From NCBI GenBank assembly GCA_900757905.1, contig CAAEPN010000106.1, forward strand, positions 1 through 8,089: 8,089 bases of DNA. The letters are read 5' to 3'. A model generated the notes under the pieces. It saw nothing but the letters and a program-made list of their open reading frames with translations. It did no database searches and had not been told where the DNA came from. This DNA is from Clostridia bacterium. Its GTDB lineage: Bacteria > Bacillota > Clostridia > Oscillospirales > CAG-382. Both the position numbers and the translations under genes were made by a program. Shown here one piece after another: positions 1 to 4,650 of the stretch. How positions within the stretch are numbered: position 1 is the stretch's first letter; each line of letters opens with the position of its first letter.

Positions 1-422
1 ATAACAACCTTATCCATGGGTTCGCGAATGAGCAGATCTTGTTCCAAATGCTCCGAATCGGTGGAGGTCAGCTGAGTTACGGCAATTAAAAGCGGACGCG
101 TGCCGTCCGGTCTTGTCAAGCCCTCAAGCGCGGCCTGCATCATGGGAATGGTACCGGCTGCGTGGAGGTTGCACATATCCACATCAAGGCGCGACAGCAC
201 CGCCATGCTCTTTTTCACGGTGTTGGGAATGTCATGCAGCTTTAAGTCCAAAAAGATCTTATGGCCGCGTTTTTTAATTTCACGCACGATTTCAGGTCCT
301 TCTGCGTAGAATAATTCCATACCGATTTTGACAAACGGCTTGCGCGAACCGAATAGATCCAAAAATGCAAAGGTCTGTGCAGCGCTTGCAAAATCGCAGG
401 CAATAATAACGTCTTTTCCCAT
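1..422 (-). CDS. pyrF: Orotidine 5'-phosphate decarboxylase (partial, 3' end off the window)
   Basis: PyrF decarboxylates orotidine 5'-monophosphate to UMP, the last step of de novo pyrimidine synthesis, in the cytoplasm. Reading the minus strand from the ATG at 422 gives 140 residues before the window edge, about the N-terminal 60% of a usual 230-240 residue enzyme. It begins MGKDVIIACDFAS; Asp10 and Lys32 (FVKIGMELFY) are the expected substrate-contacting residues. The family signature LDLKLHDIPNTV covers residues 58-69 and carries the catalytic D-x-K-x-x-D set (Asp59, Lys61, Asp64). A GGAGGAG ribosome site precedes the start and lies inside the end of pyrD. Only one base separates the pyrD stop from this ATG, so translation is probably coupled. 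No frameshift is visible in the part present. Confidence 0.96.
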   Translation of the reverse strand, partial: MGKDVIIACDFASAAQTFAFLDLFGSRKPFVKIGMELFYAEGPEIVREIKKRGHKIFLDLKLHDIPNTVKKSMAVLSRLDVDMCNLHAAGTIPMMQAALEGLTRPDGTRPLLIAVTQLTSTDSEHLEQDLLIREPMDKVV

Positions 423-423
423 G

Positions 424-1332
424 TTAATGCGCTCCTCCTATAATATCCGTAAGTTTGTTTATCCCGTATTTATCCATAACGCAAGGCAAATCCTCAACGA
501 TCTTCTTACACGCGAACGGGTCAATCAAATTGGCCGCTCCCACCTCGACAGCCGTCGCGCCGGCAAGCATAAATTCAAGCACGTCCTCTGCGTTCGAAAC
601 GCCGCCCATGCCGATGATTGGAATTTTTACAGCTTCATAGACTTGGTAAACCATACGCAAAGCCACCGGTTTAATGGCAGGCCCTGAAAAACCGCCCATT
701 TTGTTGGCAATGACCGGCTTTTTTGTCTTAAGATCAATTCGCATGCCAAGCAGCGTATTGATAAGCGAGATTCCGTCCGCACCGGCGTCCTCACAGGCTT
801 TGGCGATAGCAACAATATCAGTCACATTGGGCGACAGCTTTATGTAGACCGGCTTTTTCGTCACTTCTTTGACGGCTCGTGTAACTTTTGCCGCACTTTC
901 GGGCGATGTCCCGAAGCTCATACCGCCGCCGTGAACATTCGGACAGCTGACATTGACCTCGATAAGTCCGACTTGCTCTTCTTTATCGAGTTTTTCACAG
1001 GTATACTGATATTCCTCCACCGAAAAGCCGCTGACATTGGCAACGACCGGCTTAGAGAAGCATTTTGCAAGTTTTGGCAATTCTTCGGAAATCACCTTTT
1101 CCACACCCGGATTCTGAAGTCCGACCGCGTTGATAAGGCCGCTTTCACATTCGGCAATGCGCGGTGTGGGATTTCCGAAGCGCGGCTCTTTGGTCGTTCC
1201 TTTAAAGGAAAACGAACCGAGAATATTGATATCGTACCATTCGGCAAACTCATAGCCATAGCCAAATGTTCCGCTTGCCGGAATAATGGGATTCGAAAGG
1301 GTAAGTCCCGATAAAATTACGCTTGTGTCCAT
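424..1332 (-). CDS. pyrD: Dihydroorotate dehydrogenase, NAD-linked class 1B catalytic subunit
   Basis: PyrD oxidises dihydroorotate to orotate with FMN. In the 1B type the electrons pass through the partner PyrK to NAD+. The 302 residues are the normal full length of a class 1B subunit. Visible landmarks are the N-terminal NPIIPASGTFGYG segment, Lys44 of FKGTT, NAVGLQN at 68-74, the catalytic loop NVSCPNVHGGG with Cys130 as the active-site base (cysteine is the class 1 hallmark, serine being class 2), YIKLSPNV with Lys165, and the FMN-phosphate region GMGGVSNAEDVLEF at 241-254. The start at 1332 has AAAGGAG 6 nt upstream. The first 16 nt overlap the end of pyrK, the electron-transfer partner, which supports the 1B assignment; the stop is one base from pyrF. 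Confidence 0.97.
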   Translation of the reverse strand: MDTSVILSGLTLSNPIIPASGTFGYGYEFAEWYDINILGSFSFKGTTKEPRFGNPTPRIAECESGLINAVGLQNPGVEKVISEELPKLAKCFSKPVVANVSGFSVEEYQYTCEKLDKEEQVGLIEVNVSCPNVHGGGMSFGTSPESAAKVTRAVKEVTKKPVYIKLSPNVTDIVAIAKACEDAGADGISLINTLLGMRIDLKTKKPVIANKMGGFSGPAIKPVALRMVYQVYEAVKIPIIGMGGVSNAEDVLEFMLAGATAVEVGAANLIDPFACKKIVEDLPCVMDKYGINKLTDIIGGAH

Positions 1333-2060
1333 AGAATCTCCTTTCGTTCAAGAACCGGGCCGTCCTTGCAGATGCGCTTGTATCCGCCGGTCAAGACCTT
1401 GCACGAGCATCCCATGCACGCGCCGAAGCCACAACCCATGCGTTCTTCAAACGAATACTCGCCGTCGGTCGCGGCAATCTTTTCTATTGCCCGGAACATC
1501 GGCATAGGCCCACAGGTGTAAAAATAATCATATGTTACATGCTTCATCACGTCGGTAACAAAGCCTTTTTCGCCATGTGAGCCGTCAGCCGTGGAAATAT
1601 GTACCTCCGCACCCAACGTGCGGAACTCATCCTCATAAAAGACCTCGTCCGCCGTGTTGAAGCCAAGTATAACGACCGGCTTTACGCCGCTTTCAAGAAA
1701 GCGTCTTGCAAGGTTGAACATGGGCGGAACGCCTGCTCCTCCGCCGATAAGAAGCGGTGTACCGGAGCACTTTGTGATATCAAAGCCGTTGCCGAGGCCG
1801 ACGAGAATATCGAGCTTTGCGCCTTTTGTAAGTACACTCATGGCCTGTGTACCATGCCCGACGGTCTTATAGATGATGGTGACAGTTTCATCGGTATAGT
1901 CGCATACCGAGATCGGGCGGCGCAGATAAAAGCCGTCAAGTTTGATATTCAAAAACTGTCCCGGCCGCGTGAAAGCGCCCGTGTCGCCAGACAGGAGCAT
2001 TTCATAGGTGTTTTTTGCAATTTTCCGATTGGAAAGAACGGTATAAATTCCTTTCTTCAT
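1317..2060 (-). CDS. pyrK: Dihydroorotate dehydrogenase electron transfer subunit (FAD, 2Fe-2S)
   Basis: PyrK forms a heterotetramer with PyrD 1B and shuttles electrons from FMN through a [2Fe-2S] cluster and FAD to NAD+. The 247 residues have the usual order. First is an FAD-binding beta-barrel (about 1-98) with LRRPISVCD at 46-54 as the flavin motif. Next is a ferredoxin-reductase-like NAD-binding domain with LLIGGGAGVPPM at 103-114 and YTCGPMPMF at 181-189. Last is a C-terminal cluster domain. The cluster ligands are Cys210, Cys215, Cys218 and Cys231 in GCGFGACMGC and ICKDGP; Cys220 is an additional nearby cysteine. The start ATG shares the ATGA with the stop of pyrC, with GGAGG just upstream inside pyrC. 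The 3' end overlaps pyrD by 16 nt, so the two subunits are likely made in matched amounts. Confidence 0.97.
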   Translation of the reverse strand: MKKGIYTVLSNRKIAKNTYEMLLSGDTGAFTRPGQFLNIKLDGFYLRRPISVCDYTDETVTIIYKTVGHGTQAMSVLTKGAKLDILVGLGNGFDITKCSGTPLLIGGGAGVPPMFNLARRFLESGVKPVVILGFNTADEVFYEDEFRTLGAEVHISTADGSHGEKGFVTDVMKHVTYDYFYTCGPMPMFRAIEKIAATDGEYSFEERMGCGFGACMGCSCKVLTGGYKRICKDGPVLERKEILWTQA

Positions 2061-3286
2061 GCTTCCTCCGTCATATTTATGTGATTATACAAAAGTTTTC
2101 CGAATACCTGCATTCCGGCAAAAGGCGTAGCGCGTCCTTTGCTTTGGAATTCATTTGGATCTATCGTGTAAAGCGTGTCCAAATCCCAAAGACAGAACTC
2201 ATTTTCCGGTTCGGAAAGTCTGAACCGTTCGCGCGGCGCGGTGCTTAAAAGTCTTACCAGATCCTCAAGCAAGATGATTTCCGTCTTTACTAAACCGGTA
2301 TACAAAACCGGAAAAGCCGTTTCCAGTCCCACCACCCCCATCGGGCTGTTCTTTAGTCCTTTGGCCTTTTCCTCCGGCGAATGCGGAGCATGGTCGGTGG
2401 CTATCATATCGATCGTTCCGTCACAGATTCCCTCCAAAAGGGCCTCCTCGTCGCGTTGGGAGCGTAACGGCGGATTCATCTTGAAGCGTCCGTCCTCTTC
2501 TAACTCATTTTCAGTAAGAAGCAGATAATGCGGCGCGGTTTCGCATGTTACATCGATACCGGCTTTTTTTGCTTCACGGATAAGTGCAACACTCTCGGCA
2601 CAGGAAATGTGACAGACATGATAAGACGCGCCGGTTTTAGCGGCAAGCGCAAGGTCGCGCCGGATAGGCCGCCACTCGCTTTCAGAGCAGATTCCGGCAT
2701 GTCCGTGACGGGCGGCATACACGCCGTCGTGAATGTAACCGCCGCGAAGCAGCGAATTGTCTTCACAGTGCGCTACAATGATCTTTCCGAGCGTTTTGGC
2801 ACGGCGCATGGCGTTTTCCATCATTTCTTCCGATTGTACGCCGCGCCCGTCATCCGAAAACGCCACGCAAAAAGGTGCAAGATCTTCCATATCGGAAAGG
2901 GTTTCACCTTTTTCACCGACCGTTATGGCAGCGTATGGATGAACGCGCACGCAGGCGTCGCGCCGGATAATTTCAAGCTGTTTTTCCATATGCGGCACGC
3001 TGTCCGGGACAGGATTTAGATTCGGCATAGAGCAAACATCGCTGTAACCGCCGGCGCGAGCGGCAAGCGTGCCGGTCTTTATGGTTTCTTTATAAGAAAA
3101 GCCCGGTTCGCGCAAATGGACATGTACGTCGCAAAAACCGGGCAAGACAGCAAGTTTTTTTGCTGTCTGTATGTTATGAGAAAACTCTGTTTTTTCGAAA
3201 AAGCGTCCGGCCGCCTGCAAATACTTCTCTCCCAACGGCGACAGGATATCAGAAAAGGACTGCGTCATTTTGGTGTTTTCAGACAT
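2057..3286 (-). CDS. pyrC: Dihydroorotase, class I-like metal-dependent amidohydrolase
   Basis: PyrC reversibly cyclises N-carbamoyl-aspartate to dihydroorotate, using zinc in a TIM-barrel amidohydrolase fold. The 409 residues are near the normal class I length. The metal set is complete: His55 and His57 in DVHVHLREPG, Asp145/Asp146 in FSDDG, His173 in VAHCED, His226 in VCHIS and Asp298 in ATDHAPH. An Asp rather than a carboxylated Lys at the bridging position fits class I bacterial enzymes. Arg59 and Asn89 (SMPNLNP) are the expected substrate contacts. The N-terminal 50 residues lack the beta-strand pattern (ENGKI-type) usual in amidohydrolases and look more helical. The start at 3286 is supported by AAGGAG 7 nt upstream. 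It is the first gene of the operon in view and sits behind an attenuator-like leader. Confidence 0.96.
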   Translation of the reverse strand: MSENTKMTQSFSDILSPLGEKYLQAAGRFFEKTEFSHNIQTAKKLAVLPGFCDVHVHLREPGFSYKETIKTGTLAARAGGYSDVCSMPNLNPVPDSVPHMEKQLEIIRRDACVRVHPYAAITVGEKGETLSDMEDLAPFCVAFSDDGRGVQSEEMMENAMRRAKTLGKIIVAHCEDNSLLRGGYIHDGVYAARHGHAGICSESEWRPIRRDLALAAKTGASYHVCHISCAESVALIREAKKAGIDVTCETAPHYLLLTENELEEDGRFKMNPPLRSQRDEEALLEGICDGTIDMIATDHAPHSPEEKAKGLKNSPMGVVGLETAFPVLYTGLVKTEIILLEDLVRLLSTAPRERFRLSEPENEFCLWDLDTLYTIDPNEFQSKGRATPFAGMQVFGKLLYNHINMTEEA

Positions 3287-3310
3287 TCGGACTCCTTCAG
3301 ATACGTGTGC

Positions 3311-3343
3311 AAAGAAAAAAATCCTGCCACATCGGCAAGATTT
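3311..3343 (-). terminator. Intrinsic terminator in the pyrC leader (attenuator)
   Basis: On the minus strand AAATCTTGCC, loop GATGT and GGCAGGATTT form a 10-bp stem with one G-U pair, running directly into TTTTTTTCTTT. It lies about 24 nt before the pyrC start codon with no gene on the upstream side in this orientation, so it would stop the pyr transcript before its first gene. That position is typical of an attenuator rather than an end-of-operon terminator. Its 5' arm is complementary to an upstream segment, described with the antiterminator. Confidence 0.85.
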
Positions 3344-3409
3344 ACAGACTTATACGCAGAAAAAACTTTTTGTTTTTCTCACAAAAAGAGCTTTCGATTT
3401 GCAATCTTG
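3336..3409 (-). promoter_or_regulatory. Antiterminator pairing in the pyrC leader
   Basis: The minus-strand segment CAAGATT (3409-3403) is exactly complementary to AATCTTG (3342-3336), which is most of the 5' arm of the leader terminator. Pairing them would abolish the terminator and permit transcription of pyrC. Between the two arms a 7-bp A/T-rich hairpin (CTTTTTG, 9-nt loop, CAAAAAG; 3388-3366) could shorten the closing distance. The same AAGATT is also the 3' arm of the upstream putative PyrR-binding hairpin, so the two states exclude each other. Base pairing is seen directly; the switching role is inferred. Confidence 0.65.
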
Positions 3410-3438
3410 TCGATATCACGGTATCGCTTTTAAAGATT
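3403..3438 (-). promoter_or_regulatory. Putative PyrR-binding hairpin (anti-antiterminator)
   Basis: Reading the minus strand there is a lower stem AATCTT/AAGATT (6 bp), a 5' internal bulge TAAAAG opposite AC, an upper stem CGATA/TATCG (5 bp) and the hexaloop CCGTGA. A lower stem, purine-rich internal bulge, upper stem and CNGNGA hexaloop is the described layout of PyrR binding loops in Bacillota pyr leaders. The hexaloop fits exactly, but the upper stem differs from the common ARUC/GGYU consensus. With UMP plentiful, PyrR would hold this hairpin, keep AAGATT from pairing with the terminator arm and so shut off pyrC. PyrR is not encoded in the window, so its presence is assumed. Confidence 0.6.
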
Positions 3439-3444
3439 TTATTT

Positions 3445-3453
3445 AGTGTACCA
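3445..3453 (-). promoter_or_regulatory. Candidate extended -10 for the pyr operon
   Basis: The minus strand reads TGGTACACT, an extended -10 (TGn then TACACT, 4 of 6 matches to TATAAT). It would start RNA near 3438, right at the foot of the putative PyrR hairpin. No convincing -35 lies at 17 nt (TATATA there). An alternative is the TATATA/TATAAA stretch near 3466-3473, with TTCACA further up at non-ideal 19-nt spacing; that would leave a more usual 20-odd nt 5' of the hairpin. A promoter somewhere in 3440-3500 is likely; the exact one is not settled. Confidence 0.35.
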
Positions 3454-3514
3454 TGAATTCTTGAATTTATATACCGGAAAATAAATCGCAACTGTGAATT
3501 TTGCCTTCCTTCCG

Positions 3515-3544
3515 ATGACCTTTTACTTGCTTCCGGCATATACT
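3515..3544 (+). promoter_or_regulatory. Candidate sigma-70 promoter for the M23 peptidase gene
   Basis: ATGACC (3515-3520, four matches to TTGACA) lies 18 nt before TATACT (3539-3544, five of six matches). RNA would start near 3551, giving a leader of about 40 nt. The promoter diverges from the pyr leader in the 305-base gap between the two start codons. Confidence 0.45.
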
Positions 3545-3548
3545 GCAA

Positions 3549-3566
3549 AGACAGAGTTTTCTGTCT
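3549..3566. repeat. Short perfect inverted repeat at the presumed M23 transcription start
   Basis: AGACAGA, loop GTTT, TCTGTCT gives a 7-bp perfect palindrome, starting where RNA from the upstream TATACT would begin and ending about 10 nt before the ribosome site. It could be a 5' stabilising hairpin or an operator. It has no T-run on the plus strand beyond its loop, so it is not read as a terminator. Confidence 0.3.
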
Positions 3567-3591
3567 AAAAACGCAAAAAGGAGTGTGCGAT

Positions 3592-4257
3592 ATGGTTTGC
3601 TGCTTCAAAGGCTCATTTCGTGTGACCAGCGTTTACGGTATGCGCACTTTAAACGGCGTGACACGGTTTCATCAAGGACTCGACCTTGTGGGACTTGACG
3701 ATATCATCGTTTATGCCATAAGTGACGGCACAGTTCGCACCGGCTTTCAAGCCAACGAAGCCGGAAATTTTGTCGTTGTCACCATGAAAGACGGCAGACG
3801 CGTTTATTATATGCACTTAAAAAGTTTTCTTGTGCCGAACGGCGCGTTCGTCGTCAAGGGACAGGCGCTCGGCATTATGGGCAACACCGGTCACAGCTAT
3901 GGAGCGCATACGCATCTTGAGTTGCGTCCAAAGGGCACTTCCTATGAAAGCTTAAACATTGCCGATTTTACCGGTATTCCGAACGCGCTCGGCGTTTATT
4001 ACTACAATCCCAACACTCAGGAGGAAGAAGATATGACGCAGGAAAAATTCGATGAAATGTTAGAAGATTATCTCCGCCGCCTCGCCGACAAACCACCCGA
4101 AGAATGGTCAAAGGAAGAACGCGAATTCTGCGAAAAACGCGGAATACTTCGCGGTGATAACGACGAAAAAATGCGTTACAGAAGTTATGTTACGCGAGAA
4201 GAAGCCGCCGCAATTGCTTACCGCATTGTCAAAGGTCTTACTGAATTCGGCCGATAA
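3592..4257 (+). CDS. M23 (LytM-like) metallopeptidase with C-terminal SLH-like motif, endolysin-like
   Basis: A 221-residue zinc endopeptidase of family M23, which cuts peptide cross-bridges of peptidoglycan. Zinc ligands are His27 and Asp31 (RFHQGLDLVG) and His108 of the HTH pair; His75 (YYMHL) and His106 are the catalytic histidines, so the site is complete. The domain fills about residues 1-126. An acidic linker (TQEEED, 142-147) and a helical segment follow, then residues 170-214 resemble one SLH repeat (EEW, GILRGD, VTREEAAAIAYR). No signal peptide or membrane segment is seen, unlike most housekeeping M23 proteins and like phage endolysins, but no holin or phage gene is adjacent. I chose ATG 3592 because AAAAGGAG ends 8 nt before it; a GTG at 3583 overlaps that ribosome site. 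Its substrate and export route are unknown. Confidence 0.88.
   Translation: MVCCFKGSFRVTSVYGMRTLNGVTRFHQGLDLVGLDDIIVYAISDGTVRTGFQANEAGNFVVVTMKDGRRVYYMHLKSFLVPNGAFVVKGQALGIMGNTGHSYGAHTHLELRPKGTSYESLNIADFTGIPNALGVYYYNPNTQEEEDMTQEKFDEMLEDYLRRLADKPPEEWSKEEREFCEKRGILRGDNDEKMRYRSYVTREEAAAIAYRIVKGLTEFGR
4019..4035 (+). promoter_or_regulatory. Internal ribosome site and in-frame ATG in the M23 gene
   Basis: A perfect AGGAGG (4019-4024) lies 8 nt before an ATG (4033) in the gene's own frame, at Met148. This falls exactly at the acidic linker between the peptidase and the SLH-like tail. Initiation here would give a 74-residue C-terminal protein ending at 4257. Internal starts that release the cell-wall-binding region are known for several clostridial and enterococcal phage endolysins. 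The GAG/GAA glutamate codons of the linker could also create the motif by chance. Confidence 0.45.
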
Positions 4258-4310
4258 AGCACGACAAAACAGTAAAAATCGAAAAAATCGTAAACTTGTG
4301 CCGTGCGGAC

Positions 4311-4339
4311 TTGACAAATTGAAAAAACGGTAGTATAAT
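4311..4339 (+). promoter_or_regulatory. Consensus sigma-70 promoter of thrS
   Basis: TTGACA (4311-4316) and TATAAT (4334-4339) are both perfect consensus hexamers with the ideal 17-nt spacer, so RNA should start near 4346. Such a strong promoter fits a gene whose output is set afterwards by the downstream T-box. No terminator is seen between the M23 stop and this promoter, so some read-through from upstream is possible. Confidence 0.93.
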
Positions 4340-4345
4340 GCAACT

Positions 4346-4590
4346 ATCGACTGTGACCGGGACACGGCAAAACCGCTTTTTTGGGTTTTTCCCTTTTTCA
4401 GAGAGCGCGTCAGCGGCTGAAAGCGCGCACAATGGTTTTTGCTACCGCCCGTGAGTTCCGCAGAATTCAATTTGCGGCGCGTGTCGGCGTTATGACAGAA
4501 TAAGGACGTTTTCATCAAACGTCAAAACGGGTGGAACCGCGGCTATGATCGCCCCGTACATGTTTTCATGTACGGGGCTTTATTATTTTC
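4346..4590 (+). promoter_or_regulatory. T-box riboswitch (threonine) in the thrS leader
   Basis: The T-box motif GGGTGGAACCGCG is at 4529-4541. Stem I has AGAGAG (4400-4405) and the distal GGCTGAAAG (4415-4423). ACC at 4444-4446, followed by a purine, is the apparent specifier and a threonine codon, matching the downstream gene. Stem III is GACGTTT/AAACGTC (4505-4523). The antiterminator is ACGGG (4527-4531) with CCCGT (4553-4557), the 7-nt bulge TGGAACC, and GCGG (4539-4542) with TCGC (4549-4552). The bulge TGGA would pair with an uncharged tRNA 3' end having U before CCA. Uncharged tRNA-Thr thus prevents the terminator and raises thrS expression. The 5' strand of stem I has about 25 extra T-rich bases. 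Confidence 0.95.
4551..4590 (+). terminator. Rho-independent terminator of the T-box
   Basis: GCCCCGTACATG, loop TTTT, CATGTACGGGGC is a perfect 12-bp stem followed by TTTATTATTTT. Its 5' arm contains CCCGT, which is used by the competing antiterminator, so the two structures exclude each other. Confidence 0.96.
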
Positions 4591-4600
4591 CCGGATAACC

Positions 4601-4609
4601 TGTTATAAT
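4601..4609 (+). promoter_or_regulatory. Possible secondary thrS promoter below the T-box (extended -10)
   Basis: TGTTATAAT is a perfect extended -10 (TGn plus TATAAT) placed after the T-box terminator and 41 nt before the thrS ATG, with RNA predicted to start near 4616. There is no good -35, which extended -10 promoters can tolerate. It would give a T-box-independent basal transcript. Confidence 0.4.
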
Positions 4610-4650
4610 CTTAGATTAACTTTTATTAAAATACCGGAGGTATTAAAATC

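Noticed and set aside
3366..3388. CTTTTTG/CAAAAAG hairpin in the pyr leader as a second terminator
   Set aside because: The stem is almost all A-T with a 9-nt loop, too weak for a terminator. It is better seen as part of the spacer inside the antiterminator.
3583..3591. GTG at 3583 as the start of the M23 peptidase gene
   Set aside because: It overlaps the ribosome site AAAAGGAG that is ideally placed for the ATG at 3592, and the three added residues carry no domain.
4259..4306. Inverted repeat GCACGACAA/TTGTGCCGTGC after the M23 stop as a terminator
   Set aside because: The arms are about 28 nt apart with a bulge, and no T-run follows on the plus strand. It ends just before the thrS -35 box, so at most it is an imperfect operator-like repeat.
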